Shown one piece after another: positions 7,305 to 15,475 of a stretch of DNA of 45,641 bases; positions within the stretch are counted from its first letter, which is position 1, and the number at the start of each line of letters is the position of its first letter. Source of the stretch: an uncultured Prevotella sp. (GTDB lineage Bacteria > Bacteroidota > Bacteroidia > Bacteroidales > Bacteroidaceae); NCBI GenBank assembly GCA_900544825.1, contig UQWP01000021.1, positions 1 through 45,641 of the forward strand, read 5' to 3'. A program made the position numbers and the translations under genes. The notes beneath the pieces were generated by a model. It was given only the letters and a program-made list of their open reading frames with translations. It searched no databases and had not been told where the DNA came from.

Positions 7305-8405
7305 ATGATTTTAAAGAATATTTCCATTATTAATTACAAAAACATCAAGGGCGCCAACCTGGAGCTTTCGCCCAAGATCAACTGTCTTATCGGCCATAAT
7401 GGTATGGGTAAGACCAACTTTCTCGACGCCATCTACTATCTCTCGTTTTGCAGGAGCGCCAACAATCCCATCGATTCGCAGATCATCACGCACGACGAGG
7501 CTTTCTTCATGCTGGAGGGCAACTATGAGAGCGATAATGGGGATATGGAGAACATCTACTGCGGTATGAAAAGGGGTACCAAGAAGCACTTCAAGCGCAA
7601 CAAGAAGGAGTATAAAAGGCTCTCGCAGCACATCGGACTCATCCCGCTCATCTATGTTTCGCCTTCGGATGTTTCGCTCATAGAAGGGGGAAGCGAGGAG
7701 AGAAGAAAGCTGATGGATGTGGTGATCTCGCAATACGACAATACGTATATCGAGGCGCTGAACAACTACAACAAGGCGCTGCAGCAGAGAAATGCGCTGC
7801 TGAAGATGGAGGAGGAACCGGATGCCACGCTGATGGAACTCTGGGAACAGCAGATGGCGATGAACGGAGAAATGCTCTATGCCAAGAGACAGGCGTTTGT
7901 GAACGAACTGGTGCCGCTGTTTCAGGAGATTTACCAGCATATTTCGGGCAACCAGGAGAAGGTGGGGCTGCATTATATCTCCCACTGTCAGCGGGGACCT
8001 TTGCTGGAGGTGATTCAGCGTGACCGGTTCAAGGATAGAGCCGTGGGATATTCCTTGCACGGCATGCACAGGGACGACCTGGAATTTACCATCGGGGATT
8101 ATCAGATGAAGCGCGAGGGAAGTCAGGGACAGAACAAGAGTTATGTGATTGCCCTGAAGCTGGCGCAGTTCAGTTTCCTGCAGCGTACGTGTTCGAATAC
8201 CACTCCTTTGCTGCTGCTGGATGATATCTTTGATAAGCTTGATGCTCAGAGAGTTGAAGCCATCGTTCAACTGGTATCGAGTGACAGCTTCGGTCAGATT
8301 TTCATCACGGATACGAATAGGGATCATCTGGATCAGATTCTCCATCGGCTGAATGGCGATTTTCGGATTTTTGAGGTGAATAATGGAGAAATAGCGTATG
8401 TTTAG
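7305..8405 (+). CDS. recF: DNA replication/repair protein RecF
   Basis: A 366-residue SMC-like ATPase that loads RecA at single-strand gaps with RecO and RecR. The start is set at 7305: the protein then begins 'MILKNISIINYKNIKGANLE', the universal RecF N-terminus, and the length is typical. The open frame upstream to 7128 encodes a hydrophobic stretch from the promoter region and is not part of the gene. Walker A is 'GHNGMGKTN' (residues 30-38), the signature region is 'HGMHRDDLEF' near 250, and Walker B/D-loop is 'LLLLDDIFDKLDAQR' near 302-316. Its stop overlaps the next start by 8 bp, indicating translational coupling with the DUF721 protein. Confidence 0.97.
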   Translation: MILKNISIINYKNIKGANLELSPKINCLIGHNGMGKTNFLDAIYYLSFCRSANNPIDSQIITHDEAFFMLEGNYESDNGDMENIYCGMKRGTKKHFKRNKKEYKRLSQHIGLIPLIYVSPSDVSLIEGGSEERRKLMDVVISQYDNTYIEALNNYNKALQQRNALLKMEEEPDATLMELWEQQMAMNGEMLYAKRQAFVNELVPLFQEIYQHISGNQEKVGLHYISHCQRGPLLEVIQRDRFKDRAVGYSLHGMHRDDLEFTIGDYQMKREGSQGQNKSYVIALKLAQFSFLQRTCSNTTPLLLLDDIFDKLDAQRVEAIVQLVSSDSFGQIFITDTNRDHLDQILHRLNGDFRIFEVNNGEIAYV

Positions 8406-8688
8406 ACAGAAAGTAAAATCGATAGCAGAACTATTGCCTGAGTTTCTGAGAAACCAGGGATTGGAGACGCCTTTGCAGCAGAGACGTCTGATAGATAGTT
8501 GGGAAACTGTGGTAGGGGCACCTATCGCTGCCTATTGCGGTGAGAAGTTTATCAAGAATCAGACGCTGTTTGTAAAAGTGATGAATCCGGCACTGAGGGC
8601 TGATCTTACGATGAATCGCTCCATCCTGGTTCGCAGATTGAACGAGCAGGTGGGAAGTATGGTGATTGCTGATATCAGATTCTATTAA
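8398..8688 (+). CDS. DUF721/DciA-like protein
   Basis: A 96-residue small protein of the DUF721 family. DciA, the best studied member, loads or regulates the replicative helicase DnaB in bacteria lacking DnaC. Visible family features are 'LLPEFLRNQGLETPLQQRRLIDSWETVVG' (residues 11-40) and 'FIKNQTLFVKVMNPALRADLTMNRSILVRRLNEQVG' (50-86), a KH-like beta-alpha core. The location directly after recF with an 8-bp overlap is the normal Bacteroidota arrangement. A perfect 15-bp hairpin starts before its stop codon and includes it. Confidence 0.9.
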   Translation: MFRQKVKSIAELLPEFLRNQGLETPLQQRRLIDSWETVVGAPIAAYCGEKFIKNQTLFVKVMNPALRADLTMNRSILVRRLNEQVGSMVIADIRFY

Positions 8689-8716
8689 GCGCAGAACTTC
8701 TTGCGCTTAATAGAAT
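8679..8716. terminator. Bidirectional hairpin between convergent genes
   Basis: ATTCTATTAAGCGCA (8679-8693) and TGCGCTTAATAGAAT (8702-8716) form a perfect 15-bp stem with an 8-nt loop. It includes the DUF721 stop codon and ends 7 bp before the stop of the convergent lipoprotein gene. Confidence 0.75.
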
Positions 8717-8723
8717 TTCTATT

Positions 8724-9338
8724 TTATACTCCTTCGTCATCATCTTCTAATTCTTCTTTAGAAGCAGAAGAGGCTGAAGAGGTGGATTCGGTACTGGATT
8801 CGGTATCGAGAACCTGGTCTTTGCTGATGCTGACGGCACCCATTCTTGATATTTTCAGTACCAATGGAAGATATTCATCGCTGGTGATATCCGGGGAACC
8901 GACACTGGCTGCAAAACAGAGATTGTCTCCTTCAGCCTTGTCGAAAACGATGCCAAGAAGGGCTCCCGTCGATTTTGTCTGCTTATCGAGATTGCTTTCA
9001 AAGGCTGCCTTTGTAAAGGTGCGGTTGAAGAACTCGGTGCCATCGCTTCTCAGAATGCGGATGGTGATCTTGTTATCGTAATACTTGTTGGTTTTGTCCA
9101 GTTCGATGATGGGTAATTCGTGGTCGGATTCTCGCTTCACTACCACCTTGTAATGGTTGCCCAGCCATTCTACATCTCTTGACTGTTCATATCCGCTCAT
9201 CTCCTGGGTGGGTTTGTTGGTTACCTGTGCCACAGGTTTTGGGGCAATGATTATCTTGCTCTTTTTCTTTTCTGCGCAAGAAGCCATGAGACCTATTGCC
9301 AGAATGGATAATAATATGTAGTTACTTCGTTTCATCAT
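8724..9338 (-). CDS. DUF4738-like lipoprotein
   Basis: A 204-residue protein with a lipoprotein signal (MMKRSNYILLSILAIGLMASC, lipobox Cys near residue 21). The mature part is beta-rich: 'WLGNHYKVVVKRESDHELPIIELD', 'YYDNKITIRILRSDGTEFFNRTFTKAAF', then 'GALLGIVFDKAEGDNLCFAASVGSPDITSDEYLPLVLKISRMG'. This last block agrees with the DUF4738 family of Bacteroidales, of unknown function. The C-terminal 30 residues are a low-complexity Ser/Thr/Glu/Asp tail. It is monocistronic, with a -7 box TACTTTTG on the minus strand at 9399-9406. Confidence 0.7.
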   Translation of the reverse strand: MMKRSNYILLSILAIGLMASCAEKKKSKIIIAPKPVAQVTNKPTQEMSGYEQSRDVEWLGNHYKVVVKRESDHELPIIELDKTNKYYDNKITIRILRSDGTEFFNRTFTKAAFESNLDKQTKSTGALLGIVFDKAEGDNLCFAASVGSPDITSDEYLPLVLKISRMGAVSISKDQVLDTESSTESTSSASSASKEELEDDDEGV

Positions 9339-9398
9339 TGTTGTTTATTGTTTTGACGACAATGCTTTTTTGATTTGCATTGTTTTCTTTTTGAAGTA

Positions 9399-9406
9399 CA
9401 AAAGTA
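9399..9406 (-). promoter_or_regulatory. -7 box for the DUF4738 lipoprotein
   Basis: TACTTTTG on the minus strand, about 60 bp before the start codon. No convincing -33 element is seen. Confidence 0.45.
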
Positions 9407-9443
9407 GTAAAAAAAGACGAGAAATCATATTGTTTGCCGTTAA

Positions 9444-9481
9444 AAAACGAAAAAAGCATCGACTTTCACAAGCCGGTGCTT
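9444..9481 (-). terminator. Rho-independent terminator facing left
   Basis: On the minus strand AAGCACCGGCTT pairs with AAAGTCGATGCTT (one mismatch, one wobble), followed by TTTTTCGTTTTTT. It lies 225 bp downstream of the cyclo-ligase stop codon, so it ends either a long 3' UTR or a separate small transcript. Confidence 0.75.
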
Positions 9482-9706
9482 CAGATCTACCTAAATACTA
9501 ACTAATAAATTTCCTATTGAATCTTACACGATATAATAAAAGTTCAGTTTATGAATTCTAATCGTTCTATTTGACCCTTATTCACCCAAAAGGTTTAATG
9601 GGATCAATGAAAAAAACGACTTTTTTATTTTATTAACGCATTTTCCGTATTATATTGTATTTTTCTGCGAAAAAAATGCTTTTTTTTATGAGATAATCTT
9701 CTTTTA
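9482..9706. other. Gene-free AT-rich region, possible long 3' UTR or small RNA
   Basis: No open frame with a recognisable product is present on either strand. The region ends, on the minus strand, in a strong terminator at 9444-9481. Short A/T-run inverted repeats (AAAAAACGACTTTTTT near 9611) and a weak hairpin near 9650-9680 are present. I recognise no known RNA family in it. Confidence 0.4.
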
Positions 9707-10246
9707 TTACAAGATGATTTCATTCATGGCGATGTCTGTTTCCTCCGTAGGAATCTGTGGTAGGAGCTGGAAGGGGAAGGCGATGCCTATTCTGTAGGCT
9801 CCAGGAATCTTCGGGAGGAAGCGGTCGTAATAGGCCTTGCCCCTGCCCAGACGATTGCCCCGGATATCGAATGCCATACCCGGGATGATGGCTACATCTA
9901 TCTCACTGTAGCGATGGGGAGGGAAAAGGGCACCTGCAGGCTCCATGATATGATAGGCGCCTTCTCTTAAATCCGCTCTTCCGCTGTATTCACGGAGCAC
10001 CATAGTATGGTCGTCTATTACTTCGGGCAATAATACCTTCTTGCCTGAAGCTACCAGACGGTCGATGAAACGATGGGTGTTCACCTCGTCGGGGAGGGAA
10101 TAGTACATCATCACCGTATGGGCAGACTGCAGATGCCCGTTCTCTTCGAGATGAGACAAAACAGAAAGCGACAGTTCCTCAAGATCACTTGAGGAATACT
10201 GTCGCTTTCTATCTCTTATTATTTTTCTAAGTTCTTTCTTATTCAT
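9707..10246 (-). CDS. 5-formyltetrahydrofolate cyclo-ligase
   Basis: A 179-residue cytosolic enzyme (methenyl-THF synthetase) that uses ATP to convert 5-formyl-THF to 5,10-methenyl-THF, returning stored folate to the one-carbon pool. Family features: an N-terminal basic helix 'KKELRKIIRDRKRQYSS', 'YYSLPDEVNTHRFIDRLVASGKKVLLPEV' near residues 49-77, 'LREGAYHIMEPAG' near 92, 'DVAIIPGMAFDIRGNRLGRGKAYYDRFL' near 118-145, the conserved nucleotide/folate-binding segment. It starts 1 bp after the S41 protease stop, so it is translated from the same message. Length matches the family. Confidence 0.93.
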   Translation of the reverse strand: MNKKELRKIIRDRKRQYSSSDLEELSLSVLSHLEENGHLQSAHTVMMYYSLPDEVNTHRFIDRLVASGKKVLLPEVIDDHTMVLREYSGRADLREGAYHIMEPAGALFPPHRYSEIDVAIIPGMAFDIRGNRLGRGKAYYDRFLPKIPGAYRIGIAFPFQLLPQIPTEETDIAMNEIIL

Positions 10247-10247
10247 C

Positions 10248-11981
10248 TTATGCGTTTGCCATCATCGTATTTCTGCAATGTAGTGACCTGTAATTATAGG
10301 GTGTGTCAGCCATTGCTATTTTCTGCTTCTTGCTTTTTGGATTTGCCGGTGCTGCTGGCTTCTTAGGGAAGGCGGCGTGATTATTGAAGACCTCAAGGGT
10401 TTTCCTGATCACTGGGTCATCCTGGTTGATGTATTCTGTCCAAGCCTGCTCATCCAGCATATTATAGATGATGCGGCTGTCGAGAACACGGTCCAGCAGC
10501 TTGTGAGACTTGCGGATGAGAAGGTTGCGGCGCTTCAGTCCGCGCTTGTCAGCATAAACGGCAAACTGCTCCACCAGGTTCTGCTGGTCAAGATAATCGG
10601 CGAGTTCCATCATCTCCTTGAAATTGTTCAGCTTCAGACGGTTATCGTCCGTATAGGTAAACGCAAACTGGAGAATCAGTCCGCTCATGCTCGCTTCCTT
10701 GAAGTAAGATGTCATACCCAGGGTATCTTCCGGAACGAAGATATCTGGAGTGATGCCACCACCACCATAAACCACTCTGCCGATGCCGGTATGGTAAGCC
10801 GGACCGGTATGCTTGATGCTATCCTGCGAGAAGAACTCGCCATGCTCATAACGGGTGAGGAGATCCTGCTCGTAGTCACCGCTGTCGCCCAAGGTATATG
10901 GCTTCTGGATGCATCTGCCTGATGGAGTATAGTAACGGGCGATGGTAAGACGGATGAGACTGTGGCCTGGGAACTCGATCTGCTGCTGTACCAATCCCTT
11001 ACCGAACGAACGGCGGCCGATGATGGTGGCACGGTCGTTGTCCTGCATGGCTCCTGCAAAGATCTCTGCCGAAGAAGCTGAACCCTCATTGATGAGTACT
11101 ACCATCGGAATCTTTTGATAGGAACCCTTGCCATCACTCATATAATCCTGGCGAGGCGACTTGCGGCCCTGGGTATAGAGAATGAGTTTCTTCTCAGGCA
11201 GGAACTCGTTTGCCATGTTCACAGCAGCTGTGAGATAACCTCCCGAATTGTCGCGCAGGTCGATACAGAGATTCTTGAATCCCTGCTGCGAGAGTTTTGC
11301 CAGGGCGATGAGCATCTCTGGATAGGTGTTCTCGCCGAAGTTCTTGATGCGGATATATCCGGTGTTGTCATCGAGCATATAGGCAGCGGTGACACTCTTG
11401 GTAGGTATCTCGCCACGGGTGACGGTGAAGGTCTGTACCTTCTTGCTGCCATAGCGGATAACGCCAATCTTCACCTTGGTATCCTTCGGACCCTTGAGGC
11501 GATGCATCGCTTCCTGATTGGTAACAATCTTGCCTACGAAAGGCTTGCCATCTACGGCAACAATCTTATCACCTGCCAACAATCCAGCCTTTTCGGCTGG
11601 TCCGTTCTGAATCACATTCTGCACATGGATGGTGTCCTGGCGGATGACAAACTCGATGCCCACGCCCGAGAACGAACCCTTGAGGTCGTCGGTGGCGGCA
11701 GCTGCATCCTTCGCACTGATATAGACAGAGTGAGGATCCAGTTCGGCAAGAATCTGAGGAATCGCCTTATCGACCAACGAATCGATGTTCACGGCATCTA
11801 CATACTGGTCATCGATGAGGTGGAGCAGGTTGTTCAGACGGTTGCTTCCACTGTTGATGACATTGAGACGGTTGCCGGCGAAATGATTCGAAAAGAATGT
11901 GCCGATGATGATGCCCAGCACAACGCAGAGCGCCATGATGAAGGGCATATACCGATTGGTCTTATTCTTATTCATATTCAT
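10248..11981 (-). CDS. S41 family C-terminal processing protease
   Basis: A 577-residue periplasmic protease (CtpA/Prc-like) that cleaves proteins at their C-termini. It has an N-terminal signal anchor (residues about 12-30), a PDZ domain starting near 'GSFSGVGIEFVI' (about 100-185), then the peptidase S41 core. The catalytic Ser is in 'EGSASSAEIFAG' (near 303) and the general-base Lys in 'RRSFGKGLVQQ' (near 329). The C-terminal 150 residues are a further domain usual in Bacteroidales members. Two Met codons at the start (MNM) leave a 6-bp uncertainty. It is followed after 1 bp by the cyclo-ligase and preceded by the dCMP deaminase gene 48 bp away, so the three probably form one operon. Confidence 0.93.
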   Translation of the reverse strand: MNMNKNKTNRYMPFIMALCVVLGIIIGTFFSNHFAGNRLNVINSGSNRLNNLLHLIDDQYVDAVNIDSLVDKAIPQILAELDPHSVYISAKDAAAATDDLKGSFSGVGIEFVIRQDTIHVQNVIQNGPAEKAGLLAGDKIVAVDGKPFVGKIVTNQEAMHRLKGPKDTKVKIGVIRYGSKKVQTFTVTRGEIPTKSVTAAYMLDDNTGYIRIKNFGENTYPEMLIALAKLSQQGFKNLCIDLRDNSGGYLTAAVNMANEFLPEKKLILYTQGRKSPRQDYMSDGKGSYQKIPMVVLINEGSASSAEIFAGAMQDNDRATIIGRRSFGKGLVQQQIEFPGHSLIRLTIARYYTPSGRCIQKPYTLGDSGDYEQDLLTRYEHGEFFSQDSIKHTGPAYHTGIGRVVYGGGGITPDIFVPEDTLGMTSYFKEASMSGLILQFAFTYTDDNRLKLNNFKEMMELADYLDQQNLVEQFAVYADKRGLKRRNLLIRKSHKLLDRVLDSRIIYNMLDEQAWTEYINQDDPVIRKTLEVFNNHAAFPKKPAAPANPKSKKQKIAMADTPYNYRSLHCRNTMMANA

Positions 11982-12029
11982 AACTAACTAATTTAATATA
12001 CTAACGTTTCTTTCTCTCTTTTTCTCTCT

Positions 12030-12482
12030 TTAATCCTGTGAAGCTTCTTCTTCTTCATCCGGATTCATGTATTCTACCACCACTCCTGCACGCTTCAGAA
12101 GATCCACACCGTCGGTGAGGCGGTATTTCTCAGCATAGACCACACGCTTGATGCCCGACTGGATGATGAGCTTGGAGCATTCGATGCAGGGAGAGGCAGT
12201 GACATAGAGTGTACTGCCCTCGCTGTTGTTGCTGCTGCGCGCCAGCTTGGTGATGGCGTTGGCCTCGGCATGCAGAACGTATGGCTTGGTTACATTGTTT
12301 TCCTCGCAGATGTTCTCGAATCCGCTGGGGGTTCCATTGTATCCATCGCTGATGATCATCTTGTCCTTCACCACCAGCGCACCTACCTGGCGGCGCTTGC
12401 AGTAGCTGTTCTCAGCCCAGATGCGAGCCATGCGCAGATAACGCAGGTCGAGCTTCTTCTGTTTAGAAAGTTGATTTTCCAT
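12030..12482 (-). CDS. dCMP deaminase family protein
   Basis: A 150-residue zinc-dependent deaminase that would convert dCMP to dUMP for thymidylate synthesis. Zinc ligands and the proton shuttle are visible: 'HAEANAI' near residues 72-78 and 'SPCIECSKLIIQSGIKRVVY' near 97-116. The substrate-binding 'VKDKMIISDGYNGTPSGFE' segment near 39-57 is the typical deoxycytidylate deaminase sequence, favouring this over ComE-type proteins named by homology. The C-terminal tail is acidic (DEEEEASQD). After the stop codon there is a 10-bp-period purine repeat (AAAGAGAGAA). Confidence 0.9.
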   Translation of the reverse strand: MENQLSKQKKLDLRYLRMARIWAENSYCKRRQVGALVVKDKMIISDGYNGTPSGFENICEENNVTKPYVLHAEANAITKLARSSNNSEGSTLYVTASPCIECSKLIIQSGIKRVVYAEKYRLTDGVDLLKRAGVVVEYMNPDEEEEASQD

Positions 12483-12554
12483 CTATAGTTGATAGTTTAT
12501 AATTAACAGTTTACAATCAATGATGAATGATTCTGTCTTTTGCAGATAAAACTC

Positions 12555-14651
12555 TTAACTCTTCTCGATCTCGTTGCGTTCGAGCAGGGCATCGATGGTT
12601 GGCTCCTGTCCGCGGAATCGCTTGTAGAGGGTCATCGGATGCTCGGTGCCTCCCTTCGAAAGGATATTGTCACGGAAGCTCTGGGCGGTAGCCTGATCGA
12701 AGATGCCATTCTTCTTGAATACGCTGAAGGCATCGGCATCGAGCACCTCTGCCCACTTGTAGCTGTAGTACCCAGCCGCATATCCACCTGCCATGATATG
12801 AGAGAACTGTACGGTCATACAGGTATCAGGCAGCTGCGGGAAGATCATCGCCTTTTTCCATGCCTCCTTCTCAAATGGGATGATATCTTCTGTGAAGGCA
12901 TCCTTCTTGGTATAGTATGCCATATCCAGCAATCCGAAACTTACCTGACGCAGGCAGGCATAAGCTGTCATGAAGTTGCGGCTCTTTACGATGCGCTCGA
13001 TGAGATCATCCGGCAATGGTTCGCCTGTCTCGTAATGGAAGGCAAAGGTGCGCAGGAAATCCTTCTCTACCGCATAGTTTTCCATAAACTGGGATGGCAA
13101 CTCTACGAAGTCCCACCATACATTGGTGCCCGAAAGACTCTCGAAACGGGTGTTGGCAAACATACCGTGGAGGCTGTGACCAAACTCGTGGAGGAAGGTC
13201 TCTACCTCGCCCAGGGTCAGGAGGGCTGGCTTCTCAGCGGTAGGCTTGGTGAAGTTCATCACCACGCTGACATGAGGGCGCACATTGGTGCCCTTGTAAT
13301 CTATCCACTGTCCCTGGAACTCTGTCATCCAGGCACCTCCCTGCTTTCCCTTGCGAGGGAAGAAGTCGGCATAGAAGACAGCCAGATAGCTGCCGTCCTT
13401 ATCGAATACCTCGTATGCCTTGACATCAGGATGATAGACCGGGATGTCCTTGTTCTCCTGGAAGGTGATGCCGTAGAGCTTGTTGGCAAGACCGAATACG
13501 CCATCAATCACCTTGTCGAGCTGGAAGTAAGGACGGAGCATCTCTGCATCGAGATTGTACTTCTCCATCTGGAGCTTATGAGAATAGAATCCGAAATCCC
13601 ATGGCTGCATCTCGAAATCATCACCCTCCAGTTTCTTGGCGAGCGCCTCTACCTCTGCCGTCTCGTGGATGGCGGTAGGCTTGTAGGCATCGATGAGATC
13701 GTTCAGAAGCTTATACACATTCTCTGTGGTGCTTGCCATGCGATGACGGAGTACGTAATCGGCATAGGTCTCGAAGCCCAGAAGCTGTGCCAGCTCTCTG
13801 CGCAGGTTGACCAGTCGCTGACAGATCTGCAGGTTGTTCTGCTCATTGTCGTGGGTACAGACGGTATTTCTCGCCATGTACATCTGCTTGCGGAGTTCGC
13901 GCTGGGTAGAGTAGGTCATGAAAGGAGAGTAGCTAGGGAAGTCGAGGGTGAAGATCCATCCCTCTTCGTTCTTCTCCTTGGCATTATGGGCAGCGGCAGC
14001 GATGGCGGTCTCTGGGAGTCCGTCGAGCTGAGCCTTGTCGGTGATATGCAGGGTGTAAGCCTTGTTTTCCTTCAGCAGATTCTGCGAGAACTGGAGGGTG
14101 AGCATGCTTGCCTCCTCGGTGAGCTTGCGCAGCTGCTCCTTGCCTTCTTCATCGAGCAGGGCACCGCTGCGCACGAATCCGTCGTAGCTGGTATCGAGGA
14201 GCATCTGTTCCTCGGCATTGAGCTCACGGTTAGGATGATCGTGAACGAACTTGATGCGCTCGAAGAGCTTCTTGTTCAGGGTGATATCGTTGGCATGCTT
14301 GGTAAGGATCGGACTCAGCTTCTGTGCCAGTTCTTCCATCTCATCGCAGGTTTCTGCACTCATCATGCAAGAGAATACATTGGAAACACGACTCAGGAGA
14401 TCGTAATAATGCTCGCCCTTCTCGGTATCTACGCGGGCAATGGTATTCTCGAAGGTAGGCTCTGCCGGGTCATTGATAATCTTATCAGTGGCCTCGTCAT
14501 CGCGTCGGATACCTTCCATGAAAGCCTCTTCGTAATCACCGAGCTGGATGCGGTGGAAAGGGACTGTATAATGTGGGGTGCCGTAGGGCAGGAAGAAAGG
14601 ATTCTCTCTCTTCTGGGTTTCGTTATTCTTTGTGGAGTTGTTATCTTGCAT
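12555..14651 (-). CDS. M3 family metallopeptidase (peptidyl-dipeptidase Dcp / oligopeptidase type)
   Basis: A 698-residue zinc metallopeptidase. The active site 'FLHEFGHSLHGMF' (HExxH near residues 488-492) is followed by the third ligand Glu about 28 residues later in 'TNVWWDFVELPSQFMENY'. The long helical N-terminal half and the C-terminal 'MAGGYAAGYYSYKWAEVLDADAF' block are typical of the M3 family that degrades short peptides. No signal peptide is seen, so it should be cytosolic. A Dcp-like specificity is plausible from length but not provable. The stop codon lies in a 7-bp tandem repeat (AAGAGTT twice). It follows the Crp/Fnr regulator by 42 bp on the same strand. Confidence 0.93.
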   Translation of the reverse strand: MQDNNSTKNNETQKRENPFFLPYGTPHYTVPFHRIQLGDYEEAFMEGIRRDDEATDKIINDPAEPTFENTIARVDTEKGEHYYDLLSRVSNVFSCMMSAETCDEMEELAQKLSPILTKHANDITLNKKLFERIKFVHDHPNRELNAEEQMLLDTSYDGFVRSGALLDEEGKEQLRKLTEEASMLTLQFSQNLLKENKAYTLHITDKAQLDGLPETAIAAAAHNAKEKNEEGWIFTLDFPSYSPFMTYSTQRELRKQMYMARNTVCTHDNEQNNLQICQRLVNLRRELAQLLGFETYADYVLRHRMASTTENVYKLLNDLIDAYKPTAIHETAEVEALAKKLEGDDFEMQPWDFGFYSHKLQMEKYNLDAEMLRPYFQLDKVIDGVFGLANKLYGITFQENKDIPVYHPDVKAYEVFDKDGSYLAVFYADFFPRKGKQGGAWMTEFQGQWIDYKGTNVRPHVSVVMNFTKPTAEKPALLTLGEVETFLHEFGHSLHGMFANTRFESLSGTNVWWDFVELPSQFMENYAVEKDFLRTFAFHYETGEPLPDDLIERIVKSRNFMTAYACLRQVSFGLLDMAYYTKKDAFTEDIIPFEKEAWKKAMIFPQLPDTCMTVQFSHIMAGGYAAGYYSYKWAEVLDADAFSVFKKNGIFDQATAQSFRDNILSKGGTEHPMTLYKRFRGQEPTIDALLERNEIEKS

Positions 14652-14660
14652 AATTGTAAA

Positions 14661-14718
14661 TGTTATCTATTGATTAATTTCTCGAGTGAATGTTATCTAT
14701 TGATCAATTTCTCGAGTG
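14661..14718 (-). repeat. 30-bp-period direct repeat over the crp-type gene 3' end
   Basis: TGTTATCTATTGATNAATTT plus CTCGAGTG occurs at 14661-14688 and 14691-14718, 27 of 28 bases identical. The second copy carries the last residues and stop of the Crp/Fnr gene; the first lies in the spacer before the M3 peptidase. Confidence 0.9.
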
Positions 14719-15367
14719 CAGGGATGCTGATTCTGCCGCGATGGAGTTGGATCAGCCCCTGGGCTTCCAGTTCGTTGAGCGCCACAGATACCTTGAGCCG
14801 CTTGACATTCAGCTCCTGTGCCAGGCGATCCATCTTGATATGGAAGTTTTTTTCGCCTGCCGGGCGTAGGCAATGATTCTCGAAGAATCGGATGATGCTG
14901 TCGCTGAGTGTCTTTGGGGGTACCCTGAAGAGTCGGCGATTGCTTCTCTGTGCCTGGGTGGAGATGAGGTTGAGCAGATTGATGTGGAAGATCTCGTATT
15001 GGTTGGCGAGTCGCAGCACTTCTTTCTTGCTGATGCTCATCAGGCTGCAGTCATTTCTCGCCACATAGCGATGGGGCGAGTGCTGGTCGTATCCGAAGAG
15101 GCGTTCTATCATGAATACCTCCGGCGCCTTGATGGTCTCTACGATTCTGTACCCACGGTCATCTGCCATGGTTTCTACTGCCACTTCTCCGGAAAGGAGA
15201 AAGAGCAGCCGGTGATAGGGTTCACCAATCTCGGTTAAAGTCTCACCTGCTTCTATCTTCTGGAAATCGAACTTGGTATGTCCGGCAATCTGAAGAAGTT
15301 CGACGCGGCTCATACCGAGAAACAGAGGCAGATTCAAGAGTGTATCGTATAACTTATCTTCCTGCAT
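14693..15367 (-). CDS. Crp/Fnr family transcriptional regulator
   Basis: A 224-residue regulator with an N-terminal cyclic-nucleotide-binding-type beta barrel (about residues 15-125; 'KIEAGETLTEIGEPYHRLLFLLSGEVAVE') and a C-terminal winged helix ('MDRLAQELNVKRLKVSVALNELEAQGLIQLHRGRISI', about 178-214). The barrel lacks the Arg/Glu phosphate-binding cassette of true CRP, and no FNR-type cysteine cluster is seen, so the effector is unknown. It sits between apbE and the M3 peptidase on the same strand; a 30-bp duplication spans its stop codon. The neighbouring M3 gene may be co-transcribed. Confidence 0.88.
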   Translation of the reverse strand: MQEDKLYDTLLNLPLFLGMSRVELLQIAGHTKFDFQKIEAGETLTEIGEPYHRLLFLLSGEVAVETMADDRGYRIVETIKAPEVFMIERLFGYDQHSPHRYVARNDCSLMSISKKEVLRLANQYEIFHINLLNLISTQAQRSNRRLFRVPPKTLSDSIIRFFENHCLRPAGEKNFHIKMDRLAQELNVKRLKVSVALNELEAQGLIQLHRGRISIPALEKLINR

Positions 15368-15371
15368 CGTT

Positions 15372-15475
15372 CTTTATTTTTCTTACTTTTTCAGAAGCTT
15401 TATTTTCCTTACTTTTTCAGAAGCTTTATTTTCCTTACTTTTTCAGAAGCTTTATTTTCCTAACTTCTTCTGAAG
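15372..15475 (-). repeat. 26-bp tandem repeat derived from the apbE 3' end
   Basis: TTACTTTTTCAGAAG plus CTTTATTTTCC starts at 15383, 15409 and 15435 with exact 26-bp spacing. A diverged fourth copy (15461) is the coding end of apbE. The unit read on the minus strand is a degraded copy of the codons for the last residues (LQKKLGK) with their stop. It fills most of the apbE-crp spacer. Confidence 0.92.

Noticed and set aside
9482..9706. SRP RNA, 6S RNA or tmRNA
   Set aside because: No GGAAGGAAGCAGCC-type SRP core, no tRNA-like ends and no 6S-type long hairpin with central bubble could be traced.
11115..11987. 290-codon open frame antisense to the S41 protease
   Set aside because: Shadow of the protease gene.
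12540..14876. 778-codon open frame on the plus strand
   Set aside because: It lies antisense to the M3 peptidase and the Crp-type gene, whose protein motifs are clear. The long frame arises from codon bias on the other strand, and its translation shows no recognisable domain.
15372..15475. CRISPR-like array
   Set aside because: Units are directly abutting with no spacers and derive from the apbE coding end, so it is a tandem repeat.
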